Source of the DNA: CAZBBC01 sp964489835
Lineage (GTDB): Bacteria > Calditrichota > Calditrichia > JAJRVZ01
Direction of reading: 5' to 3'
NCBI GenBank assembly: GCA_964489835.1
Contig: CAZBBC010000186.1
Span: 1-8,013 of the forward strand
DNA length: 8,013 bases
Shown: positions 1 through 6,288 of the stretch, piece by piece
Numbering within the stretch: the first letter of the stretch is position 1
Layout of the letters: each line of letters begins with the position of its first letter
Program-made: the position numbers and the translations under genes
The notes under the pieces: generated by a model
The model's input: the letters and a program-made list of their open reading frames with translations, nothing else
Database searches by the model: none
Told to the model about the DNA's origin: nothing

Positions 1-2
1 AT

Positions 3-71
3 CTTTTGCAGAAAAAAATTGTCCGACCGGAAGAGCTCTCATTTATAAATCAGACAGTGGCTAGCGTGTAA
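3..71 (+). CDS. C-terminal end of an unidentified upstream gene (partial)
   Basis: The frame beginning at base 3 is open from the window edge and gives 22 residues, reading LLQKKIVRPEELSF then INQTVASV, before a TAA at 69-71. The mix of charged and hydrophobic residues looks like a real helical C-terminus, and the other two forward frames give less protein-like peptides. The gap to the next start is 93 bases, so this gene may belong to the same transcript or end just before its promoter. No family can be named from so short a tail. A chance open frame is possible. Confidence 0.4.
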   Translation, partial: LLQKKIVRPEELSFINQTVASV

Positions 72-150
72 ATCCTAACTAAAAATATATTAGATTTGAA
101 TAATGAATATCGAGAAACGAATTCTGATTGGAGAAGTAAAAACAACATAA

Positions 151-156
151 GGGAGG
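151..156 (+). promoter_or_regulatory. Ribosome binding site fixing the glycosyltransferase start
   Basis: GGGAGG lies 8 bases before the ATG at 165. The same frame is open upstream to a TTG at 96, but that TTG has no comparable site and the 23 extra residues are polar and unlike a glycosyltransferase N-terminus. The ATG at 165 is therefore the likely start. Confidence 0.75.
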
Positions 157-164
157 AAAAATCT

Positions 165-1442
165 ATGACCAGCAGTGGTTCCGAACTGTTGCCGGATTCG
201 GTAAAAGAAAAAATAGAAAAGTTACAGGAAGTTGATATCCTGGTCGGTATACCCAGTTATAATAATTCCCGCACGATACCGCATGTGGTGCGCGCGGTCC
301 ATGCCGGACTGGCAAAATATTTTCCGAAAGCAAAATGTGTGCTGGTAAATTCGGATGGCGGTTCAAATGACGGCACACCCGATCTGGTCAATCACACCGA
401 AGTTGGGAATCTGGATATGATTCTGGTGGATCACCCGGTTTACCTGATCAGTAAAATTGTCACGCCTTATCATGGTATTCCCGGAAAAGGGAGTGCTTTC
501 CGCACCATATTTAAAATTGCCGAGAGTCTGAAGGCCAAAGCCTGCTGTGTGGTTGATTCCGATCTGAGAAGTATTACACCGGAATGGATAGAGTTGTTGT
601 TAGATCCGATTGTGGATAAGGGATTTGATTATGTGGCACCGCTCTATTCCCGGCATAAATTTGATGGTACCATTACCAACAGTATTGTCTATCCTATGAC
701 CCGGGCAATGTATGGTAAACGGATACGTCAACCGATCGGTGGTGAATTTGGTTTTTCAGGTAAATTAGCTTCGCATTATCTTACCAAAGAGGTATGGGAT
801 AGCGATGTTGCCAGATATGGTATTGATATCTGGATGACTACTACCGCTATTGGTGATGGTTTTAAAGTATGTCAGTCTTATTTAGGAGCAAAAATACATG
901 ATGCCAAAGATCCGGGAGCAGATCTTTCAGCGATGTTTATCCAGGTCGTCAGCTCTCTATTCACATATTTAGAGCTTTATGCAAAAATCTGGAAAGAAAT
1001 AAAAGCGAGTGAACAAGTGCCCACTTTTGGATTTACCTTTGAAGTTGGTCTTGAACCAGTGAATGTGAATATTGAACGAATGATTAATGCCTATAAATTA
1101 GGCATCGAATCGTTATTACCGGTCCTGGAAAGAATATTAGCGGAGGATGAATTAAAAGAATTACAGCGCTTAGCAAAAAGTGATTATAAGAATTTCCATT
1201 TTCCCGATGAACTGTGGGTAATGATTGTTTATCGTTATGCACTGGCGTTTCACCGGAGGATTTGGACAACAGATCAGCTGATGAAGTCAATGATTCCACT
1301 TTATATGGGCAGGACAGCATCATTTGTTATCGCTAATATGGAAAGTTCCTCACAAGATGTTGAGAAAAATATCGAATCACTCTGCCAATCATTTGAACAA
1401 CAAAAACCACTATTAATCAAAGATTGGGAAAATCACAAATAA
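165..1442 (+). CDS. GT78/GT81-like glycosyltransferase, probable glucosyl- or mannosylglycerate-type synthase
   Basis: This 425-residue protein is a cytoplasmic GT-A fold glycosyltransferase. Visible motifs: the opening strand VGIPSYNNSRTI (about 28-38), an NSDGGSNDGT sugar-nucleotide loop (62-71), a PGKGSA motif (106-111), the DSD metal-binding triad (131-133), RQPIGGEFG (188-196), YGIDIW (218-223) and a late histidine in KIHD (243-246) expected to ligate the metal. The order PGKG, DxD, QPxGGE, YGxxI, H matches retaining mannosylglycerate synthase (GT78) and glucosyl-3-phosphoglycerate synthase (GT81). The helical C-terminal region (about 300-425) recalls the Rhodothermus mannosylglycerate synthase, which is of similar length (about 400). 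Such enzymes move a sugar from a nucleotide donor to glycerate or 3-phosphoglycerate to make compatible solutes. Donor and acceptor cannot be read here, and no dedicated phosphatase gene is in view. It heads an operon with osmotic and Mg2+ channel genes, which fits an osmolyte role. Fold and family are secure; the exact product is inferred. Confidence 0.8.
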   Translation: MTSSGSELLPDSVKEKIEKLQEVDILVGIPSYNNSRTIPHVVRAVHAGLAKYFPKAKCVLVNSDGGSNDGTPDLVNHTEVGNLDMILVDHPVYLISKIVTPYHGIPGKGSAFRTIFKIAESLKAKACCVVDSDLRSITPEWIELLLDPIVDKGFDYVAPLYSRHKFDGTITNSIVYPMTRAMYGKRIRQPIGGEFGFSGKLASHYLTKEVWDSDVARYGIDIWMTTTAIGDGFKVCQSYLGAKIHDAKDPGADLSAMFIQVVSSLFTYLELYAKIWKEIKASEQVPTFGFTFEVGLEPVNVNIERMINAYKLGIESLLPVLERILAEDELKELQRLAKSDYKNFHFPDELWVMIVYRYALAFHRRIWTTDQLMKSMIPLYMGRTASFVIANMESSSQDVEKNIESLCQSFEQQKPLLIKDWENHK

Positions 1443-1474
1443 TTATAATTTGATGATAAAAGGAGATAAAAATC

Positions 1475-2188
1475 ATGAAAGAATTCTTAGAAAATGCCAT
1501 TTTAATTCCCTTACAAAGTCTTTTAGATCAGATTTACGTATTTCTACCAAACATTTTTGCAATGATCTTAATCCTGATTATAGGTTTAATAATTAGTCTT
1601 GGAATTAAATTTTTAATCAATCTCATATTAAAATTAATTCGATTTGATAAGATTAGTATCAGAATTGGTTTTTCAAACGTACTTGAGAAAACGGGAATTA
1701 GAATTAAACCAAGAAAATTTTTGGTTAAAATAATCTATTGGATATCATTAATCGTTTTTATAATGCTTGCCCTGAATTCTCTCAAAATTGAGGCCCTTGA
1801 TGCACTGGTTGCCCAGTCTTTTATGTTTCTGCCGAATGTTATCACCGGAATTTTCCTTTTCTTTGCTGGTTATCTCATAAGTATTTTGTTAGAAAGAACC
1901 GTCCTGATTGCTGCCGTCAACTATGAGATAAAATTTGCGAAACTCTTATCCAGAGGAATACAAATTTTAGTTCTGTTATTTTTCCTTGCTATTGCCTTGG
2001 AACAGATTGGAATCGGCGAAAATCTGGTCATCGTCTCGTTCTCGATTATATTTGGTGGTATTGTTTTAGCCTTAGCATTGGCACTTGGTTTAGGTGGGCG
2101 GGAGATTGGAAAACAATGGTTAGAAAAACATTTCGGGAAAGTGGAAAGCGATGAGAAGGATGAAAAAAACATGTGGTCACATTTATAA
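1475..2188 (+). CDS. Small MscS-superfamily membrane protein with TM-helix repeats and no beta domain
   Basis: This 237-residue integral membrane protein has about five hydrophobic segments (near 24-52, 82-102, 117-140, 157-177 and 183-207). Two of them begin with the same motif, LPNIFAMILILIIG (24-37) and LPNVITGIFLFFAG (119-132), which is the repeated conserved TM-helix unit (Pfam TM_helix type) of CmpX-like mechanosensitive channel relatives. The last helix ends in LALGLGGREIGKQWLEKHF, the family's glycine- and alanine-rich pore-helix signature, and the chain stops soon after in a charged tail. No MscS beta domain follows, so it is shorter than a full channel. AAAGGAG sits about 9 bases before the ATG. 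It is 32 bases after the glycosyltransferase gene and 12 bases before a second MscS-like gene, so co-expression is likely. It could be a channel subunit or a membrane regulator; transport has not been shown for this form. Confidence 0.75.
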   Translation: MKEFLENAILIPLQSLLDQIYVFLPNIFAMILILIIGLIISLGIKFLINLILKLIRFDKISIRIGFSNVLEKTGIRIKPRKFLVKIIYWISLIVFIMLALNSLKIEALDALVAQSFMFLPNVITGIFLFFAGYLISILLERTVLIAAVNYEIKFAKLLSRGIQILVLLFFLAIALEQIGIGENLVIVSFSIIFGGIVLALALALGLGGREIGKQWLEKHFGKVESDEKDEKNMWSHL

Positions 2189-2200
2189 GGAGAATTATGA

Positions 2201-3025
2201 ATGGATAAAAATCAGTTTATAATTGATATCTCTTCGATGCTGAATCAAATCAAAGAATTCAGTATATCCTTTCTTCCCAAATTATTTTTAGCGATCGTCA
2301 TTTTTTTTATAGGATTTATTATCGCGCGGATCTTTCAGGCGCTGATCAATCGTCTCATTGATCGTCTTTATCGATATGTACCCAATAAATCGTACCAGCA
2401 AAAGATCAAACAAATCAGTACCGATCCTTCATCAAGATTAATCTCAAAAATTATTTATTGGATGATCATTATTTTTTTTCTAACCGCTGCTACAGAGATT
2501 CTGGGATTGCCGATCATTACGACCTGGTTGGGTGGAATAGTAAACTACTTGCCAAATATTTTATTGGCAGCGATTATTGTCTTTTCCGGGATAATTAGTG
2601 GGAGATTATTAAGGGATATTGTTAGCACGGCGGTGATAAAAACGGGTGCAGTATTTGGCGAAATGTTAGGACGGTTTACTCAATATGCTATTATCACTCT
2701 TGCCATTTTAATAGCGATTACCCAAATCGGTATAGATCTTGATATACTCACAGGGATTATTAACATCGTTCTAGCTGCTTTTTTATTTGGGGCGGCCCTG
2801 GCCTTTGGTTTGGGCGCGAGAACCTCGGTCAGCAATATTCTTGCTGCTTATTATTTACAGAACAGATATCAGGAGGGAAATATTATAAGGATCGATGATA
2901 CCGAGGGCTGTATTGTTAACATAACAGCAACTTCTGTGATCATTGAAACCAAAGAAGGGCAAATCACAGTTCCGGCAAAAAAATTCAGTGAAGAAAGTTC
3001 AATCCTATTGAAAAAGGATGACTAG
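2201..3025 (+). CDS. MscS-like mechanosensitive ion channel protein with beta domain
   Basis: This 274-residue inner-membrane protein carries two TM-helix units (FLPKLFLAIVIFFIG, 24-38; YLPNILLAAIIVFSG, 116-130), further membrane segments near 80-98, 160-178 and 185-206, and the pore-helix signature AFGLGARTSVSNILAAYYL (201-219). A short soluble segment follows (about 222-270) whose pattern, EGCIVNI...TSVIIETKEGQITVPAKKF, is that of the MscS beta domain. The chain ends there, so the alpha/beta cage that completes E. coli MscS is absent. MscS-family channels open under membrane tension and release ions and small solutes on hypo-osmotic shock; that role is inferred from family. AAGGAG at 2187-2192 overlaps the stop codon of the preceding gene, and a nearer ATG at 2197 stops after three codons, so the start at 2201 is well supported. 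It resembles the preceding gene and may pair with it. Confidence 0.82.
   Translation: MDKNQFIIDISSMLNQIKEFSISFLPKLFLAIVIFFIGFIIARIFQALINRLIDRLYRYVPNKSYQQKIKQISTDPSSRLISKIIYWMIIIFFLTAATEILGLPIITTWLGGIVNYLPNILLAAIIVFSGIISGRLLRDIVSTAVIKTGAVFGEMLGRFTQYAIITLAILIAITQIGIDLDILTGIINIVLAAFLFGAALAFGLGARTSVSNILAAYYLQNRYQEGNIIRIDDTEGCIVNITATSVIIETKEGQITVPAKKFSEESSILLKKDD
3013..3018 (+). promoter_or_regulatory. Ribosome binding site choosing ATG 3027 over ATG 3018
   Basis: AAAGGA lies within the last codons of the MscS-like gene, 8 bases before the ATG at 3027. The in-frame ATG at 3018 shares its A with this site and so has no spacing. The ATG at 3027 sits one base after the stop of the upstream gene, an arrangement typical of translational coupling. 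Confidence 0.65.
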
Positions 3026-3026
3026 T

Positions 3027-3869
3027 ATGAGTGTAGTAACAGATCACATAATGATAAAAGAATTTATATTAAATCATCCTGTCGATGCCGTCCGTATCAT
3101 CGAAAAACTAGAGATTGACGATATCATAACATTCTTAGATGGTATACCAGCCAATCTTGCCAGCAGTATTATTAATCATCTGGATATAAATACATCGGCG
3201 ATTTGCTTACAAAAGATTAGTTTACCAAAGGCTGCCTCCATTGTCGAAAATCTTCCCTTGGAAAACATTTGTATGATGATCAGGCGCATGCCCACAGATT
3301 TCACGGAGTTGTTGCTACGGACGATTTCAGAAGAAACCGCGACCCACTTAAAACGAGTACTATCTTTTCCGGAAACAAGTGTGGGTGCGATAATGGATCC
3401 TACCGTCTTTACACTTCCTGATGATATTACGGTTGGGGAGGCTTTAAAACGTATTAAAAAGATACCGGAGAAGGCGAGTCACTATCTATATATTCTGACA
3501 AGGGGTCATTTCCTGACAGGGGTTTTGTCAATCAGTCTGCTGATGCAAGCACAAACCACGGATAAACTTATTACACTAATGCAAACACAGGTGATTAAAA
3601 TCTTTGCTGATGCTGATTATATGACTATCCTCAATCATCCCGGCTGGCATGATTATCATATATTACCGGTTATAGATAGGAAGGGTAAATTTTTAGGAGC
3701 GCTTCGACAGCAGATTTTACTGCGCTATGAAAACAGTTTGAAAAAAAGTCCCCGGCCTCAGAACCTTATGGCAGCCAGTAGTGCCCTGGGAGAGCTTTAT
3801 CGACTTGGATTTACCAGTCTGATAAAAGGTGGGTTTGATATTTACAAAACTACAAATAAAAAATTATAA
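3027..3869 (+). CDS. Channel-less MgtE-like protein: MgtE N domain plus CBS domains
   Basis: This 280-residue soluble protein matches only the cytosolic half of an MgtE magnesium channel. Residues about 10-120 are short amphipathic helices in the MgtE N superhelix style, beginning NHPVDAVRIIEKL and continuing through repeated units such as LPLENICMMIRRMP. Then comes the N-to-CBS junction FPETSVGAIMDPTVF, equivalent to the YPPDSAGYLMDPGVF of the complete MgtE encoded next. A CBS pair occupies about 125-240, with IPEKASHYLYILTRGHFLTGVLS and LPVIDRKGKFLGALR as its strands. The last 40 residues are basic and contain no membrane helix; the five-helix Mg2+ pore is missing. In MgtE these two domains sense cytosolic Mg2+ and close the gate, and CBS pairs can also bind adenine nucleotides. 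Its position one base after an MscS-like gene and 32 bases before a full mgtE suggests a tandem duplication now acting as a regulatory partner. That role is inference; domain identity is clear. Confidence 0.8.
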   Translation: MSVVTDHIMIKEFILNHPVDAVRIIEKLEIDDIITFLDGIPANLASSIINHLDINTSAICLQKISLPKAASIVENLPLENICMMIRRMPTDFTELLLRTISEETATHLKRVLSFPETSVGAIMDPTVFTLPDDITVGEALKRIKKIPEKASHYLYILTRGHFLTGVLSISLLMQAQTTDKLITLMQTQVIKIFADADYMTILNHPGWHDYHILPVIDRKGKFLGALRQQILLRYENSLKKSPRPQNLMAASSALGELYRLGFTSLIKGGFDIYKTTNKKL

Positions 3870-3901
3870 TCAAAGATTGTATAAACAATGGATATCCCCT
3901 T

Positions 3902-5218
3902 ATGAGTAAACAATTATCGGTGGCAGATCAAAATCTTGTATTTGGATTTTTTGAACTTTATCCCATGGAAGCGGCAAAACAGGTCAACACATTTTCCGAA
4001 GAAGAGACCTTGAATTATTTACACATGCTTCCAATTTCTCTCAGTTCAAGAATATTTACTCTTTTAAATCCTGATTTTTCATTTAGGCTGATTGAAAAAA
4101 TGGATAAAAGTTTATTTAAAAATATTTTTGAAAAAATAGATCCCGCGGTATCAGCACGACTGCTCTCTCGTATTGATAAGGCAATGATTAAGAAGCAATT
4201 AGAATGCCTATCTGCTCCGTTGGCGAAAGAAATTTCAGAATTAATGGAATATCCACCGGATTCGGCTGGATATTTGATGGATCCGGGAGTATTTACCTTT
4301 TATCCTGACCAAACGGTAGACGAAGCTCTTAAAACAATTCGTAAAATCAAAGATAGAAGAATTGTTGGTATTCATATTATTAATAATGAGGGGTACCTGT
4401 TAGGTGTTATCGGTTTGCAGGAATTAGTCATTGCTTCTCTAAAAGATCGTTTGCAGACATTAATACAATCTACACCAATTTCCGTTCATGCCTTGGTTCC
4501 AAGAGAAGAAATTGTTCAAATTATTGAGGAGCGCAAATTATTAAATCTACCGGTTGTGGATTTTGATGGAATATTATTGGGTACCATTCGTAATGATGCT
4601 CTGGTATCAGCCGCCAAATTAGAAGCCAGTGAAGATGTTCAGTCCATGTTTGGTGCCGGAAAAGATGAAAGGGCATTGTCAAAAGTTTCTCTGGCAGTGG
4701 CTAAACGACTACCCTGGTTAGAGGTAAATTTGGCGACAGCCTTTCTGGCGGCAGCCGTCGTTGGTCTTTTTGAGGAAACGATTGCCCGCATTACTATTCT
4801 GGCAGTTTTTCTACCTGTCGTTGCCGGACAATCCGGTAATACAGGATCACAGGCTCTGGCGGTTACAATGCGTGGACTTGCATTACGCGAGATACGTGCC
4901 AGTCATTGGTTCCGGGTGGCCAGGAAAGAGACCACGGTAGGCTTTATCAACGGATGTGCCGTCGCCCTTACTACATCCGTAATTGTATATTTTTGGGAGT
5001 CTTCATTTGCCTTATCTTTGATTATCGCGGCCTCTATGGTAGTTTCTATGGTTATAGCAGGAATGTCAGGAGCAATCATACCCATTATATTAAAAGCAAT
5101 CGGTCAGGATCCGGCTCAGTCATCATCGATAATTTTAACCACCGTCACCGATGTGGTTGGTTTTTTTAGTTTTCTCGGTCTGGCAACTTTACTGATGGGT
5201 ACCTTGGGTGTTATCTAA
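3902..5218 (+). CDS. mgtE: Magnesium transporter MgtE
   Basis: This 438-residue protein has the complete MgtE layout: N superhelical domain (about 10-115), CBS pair (about 120-245, entered through YPPDSAGYLMDPGVF and closed by NLPVVDFDGILLGTIR), a plug-like linker (about 245-270), and five membrane helices (near 272-292, 298-325, 344-370, 372-398 and 407-434). The hallmark motif LPVVAGQSGNTGSQA (304-318) and the pore aspartate in TTVTDVVGFF (Asp417, equivalent by pattern to the selectivity-site aspartate of Thermus MgtE) are intact. MgtE is a dimeric inner-membrane Mg2+-selective channel that closes when cytosolic Mg2+ binds between its N and CBS domains. Length is close to the family norm of about 450. 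No strong ribosome binding site precedes the ATG; a five-codon frame at 3888-3905 ends in an ATGA overlap with it, so initiation may depend on upstream translation. It is the last gene of the probable 165-5218 operon. Confidence 0.93.
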   Translation: MSKQLSVADQNLVFGFFELYPMEAAKQVNTFSEEETLNYLHMLPISLSSRIFTLLNPDFSFRLIEKMDKSLFKNIFEKIDPAVSARLLSRIDKAMIKKQLECLSAPLAKEISELMEYPPDSAGYLMDPGVFTFYPDQTVDEALKTIRKIKDRRIVGIHIINNEGYLLGVIGLQELVIASLKDRLQTLIQSTPISVHALVPREEIVQIIEERKLLNLPVVDFDGILLGTIRNDALVSAAKLEASEDVQSMFGAGKDERALSKVSLAVAKRLPWLEVNLATAFLAAAVVGLFEETIARITILAVFLPVVAGQSGNTGSQALAVTMRGLALREIRASHWFRVARKETTVGFINGCAVALTTSVIVYFWESSFALSLIIAASMVVSMVIAGMSGAIIPIILKAIGQDPAQSSSIILTTVTDVVGFFSFLGLATLLMGTLGVI

Positions 5219-5296
5219 TTATTTATGCGGATATTGAAGCACTTGAGAGAAAAGTAGAATATATGGGTTTCTACCGCCGCAATTTTGATAATGATG

Positions 5297-5325
5297 AAAT
5301 GGCAACTTTATAATAGTTGTCATTT
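5297..5325. terminator. 11-bp inverted repeat, possible weak bidirectional terminator
   Basis: AAATGGCAACT (5297-5307) pairs with AGTTGTCATTT (5315-5325) across a 7-base loop, with one G-T wobble and no mismatch. It lies about 80 bases past the mgtE stop, exactly between a plus-strand frame stop (5311-5313) and the minus-strand stop at 5324-5326. The stem is AT-rich and no clean T-run follows on either strand, so it may instead be an RNA 3'-end stabiliser or a protein-binding palindrome. Confidence 0.4.
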
Positions 5326-5443
5326 ATTGTGGACGTGTTCCTTCCTTACCCTCCAAGGCATTATCATAAAACCGTTTACTGACCTGCTTCAACTTTTTTT
5401 CAGCAGAGGCACTTAAATGTTCTCCATGGCGGCTACTTATTTT
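5324..5443 (-). pseudogene. Minus-strand C-terminal coding remnant, family unknown
   Basis: On the minus strand 39 codons read KISSRHGEHL, SASAEKKLKQVSKRF, YDNALEGKEGTRPQ, then TAA (5324-5326). The peptide is strongly protein-like: a charged amphipathic helix with a polar tail. It sits in the same frame as the remnant at 5447-5611, directly after that remnant's double stop TAATAA, and has no start codon or ribosome binding site. It is either the end of a second decayed gene or the tail of the same one beyond two stop codons. I do not recognise the family. Confidence 0.45.
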
Positions 5444-5446
5444 TTA

Positions 5447-5611
5447 TTAAGCCAAAGCACTTTCTTTCCCCGAATCTTTTACAAACAAGCAGGAAGATTT
5501 GGTTAATTCCGGAGTTTCACGCATAAAAGGAAAGGGCAGTTCATCGGCCAGGCCAAAAATATTGATATCAGCACCGGGAGCCGATGAGAGGTTTTCTTTG
5601 AAATTTCCCCG
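5447..5611 (-). pseudogene. 3' remnant of a probable SLC12-type cation-chloride cotransporter or permease
   Basis: The minus strand encodes 54 codons between an in-frame TAA (5612-5614) and a TAA at 5447-5449. The central part reads SAPGADINIFGLADELP, then PFMRETPELTKSSCLFVKD, then SGKESALA. The pattern 'ADxNIFGL ... SSCLFVxDSGxESALA' looks to me like the extreme C-terminal soluble domain of prokaryotic SLC12-type (Na-K-Cl cotransporter or amino-acid permease) proteins; this comes from memory of the family and was not searched. The several hundred upstream residues, including all membrane helices, are missing: upstream on this strand the frame is broken and the divergent genes at 5706-6939 occupy the space. 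Another minus frame at about 5590-5650 (KGINIHILNGEI) could be a frameshifted continuation. It is clearly a remnant; the family is tentative. Confidence 0.5.
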
Positions 5612-5655
5612 TTAAGGATGTGAATATTTATACCTTTTAGAAACAATAGCTTATG

Positions 5656-5684
5656 TTGACTAAGATGTTATTAATTATTACATT
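5656..5684 (+). promoter_or_regulatory. Candidate sigma-70 promoter for the coiled-coil gene pair
   Basis: TTGACT (5656-5661) and TACATT (5679-5684) are separated by 17 bases in AT-rich DNA, 22 bases before the ATG at 5706. The -35 box matches consensus at 5 of 6 positions; the -10 box matches at 4 of 6. The placement would give a very short leader containing the ribosome binding site AAGGAGG (5695-5701). It suggests the pair is transcribed separately from the mgtE operon. Confidence 0.4.
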
Positions 5685-5705
5685 ATCAATAAAAAAGGAG
5701 GAAAA

Positions 5706-6254
5706 ATGAATAAAGCAAGTCCCGGTAAAAAATCTGGAACAGGTAAATCTGGCAAATCCAGGGACACCCAATCGCAAATTAAATCAAAATCAACGGCTAT
5801 TAAGGACGATAAAGTAAGAGATGAAGATGGAATTTTAGTGGAAACAGCAAGAAAAATTGAGACCGGAGCAAAAGTAATTGGTGAAAAAGCAGTAGATGTA
5901 GCAGATAAGCTGACCGAGCAAACATCAGAATTTGCCGAAATTGGGTATGATAAATTGAAAAAGGGTGTATCTGATGCATATGATATTAGTTCCAAAACAA
6001 TTAGTGATGTAAGTCAGAAGGCTGTAAAATATATTAAAAAGTATGAAAATACGGTTGAAATGAAAAAGTTAAGTAATGATCGAGATATGAAAATGCAGGA
6101 ATTAGGTACACATATATTCACGCTTTATAAATCCAAATCTCAGGATATAAAAGAATTACTGGCCAATAATGAAACCCAAAAATTTATAAGTGATCTGGAA
6201 CTGCTAAATAAATCTATTGTCAAGATAGGAAGAAAAATTAAGAGGAAAATTTAA
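5706..6254 (+). CDS. Lysine-rich helical (coiled-coil) protein of unknown function
   Basis: The protein has 182 residues, with no signal peptide and no membrane segment. Residues 1-30 are a disordered, basic GKKSGTGKSGKSR-type tail. Residues 42-115 are a run of amphipathic helix with many A/E/K/D residues (for example ETARKIETGAKVIGEKAVDVADKL), of the kind seen in apolipoprotein-, phasin- or LEA-like proteins. Residues about 118-180 form a second helical unit with the core DMKMQELGTHIFTLYKSK, which matches EMKNLGELVIAIYSSK in the next gene, so the two are paralogues. This copy lacks the TrkA-C domain of its neighbour. Start: a near-perfect AAGGAGG 4 bases before the ATG. It is 34 bases from the next gene's start and likely co-transcribed. 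I do not recognise a named family; a scaffold or stress role is only a guess. Confidence 0.75.
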   Translation: MNKASPGKKSGTGKSGKSRDTQSQIKSKSTAIKDDKVRDEDGILVETARKIETGAKVIGEKAVDVADKLTEQTSEFAEIGYDKLKKGVSDAYDISSKTISDVSQKAVKYIKKYENTVEMKKLSNDRDMKMQELGTHIFTLYKSKSQDIKELLANNETQKFISDLELLNKSIVKIGRKIKRKI

Positions 6255-6272
6255 ATATACATTGGTTTATTT

Positions 6273-6280
6273 GAGGAGGA
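6273..6280 (+). promoter_or_regulatory. Ribosome binding site fixing the start at 6289
   Basis: GAGGAGGA lies 8 bases before the ATG at 6289. A TTG at 6262 would extend the frame by nine residues but would place this site inside the coding sequence, so the ATG is preferred. Confidence 0.7.
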
Positions 6281-6288
6281 AACCTTCG

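Larger units (their letters stand above)
5219..5705. other. Gene-poor stretch with decayed coding sequence
   Basis: This stretch of nearly 490 bases holds no intact gene. It contains a short plus-strand frame open from 5170 to a TAA at 5311-5313, whose last part reads YADIEALERKVEYMGFYRR and then NFDNDEMATL; an inverted repeat at 5297-5325; two minus-strand coding remnants (5324-5443 and 5447-5611); and, near its right end, a plausible promoter and ribosome binding site for the next gene. The plus-strand peptide has no start codon before residue YM and may be a scrap of another gene or chance; I cannot name it. Confidence 0.6.

Noticed and set aside
96..164. TTG start at 96 extending the glycosyltransferase by 23 residues
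   Set aside because: No ribosome binding site before it, polar non-conserved residues, and a strong GGGAGG placed for the ATG at 165.
1415..3880. Repeated 12-mer AATCAAAGATTG near 1414 and 3868
   Set aside because: Two short AT-rich copies at gene ends with no further similarity; chance is sufficient.
4906..5169. 87-residue plus-strand frame inside mgtE
   Set aside because: Out-of-frame shadow of the MgtE membrane domain with no start signal.
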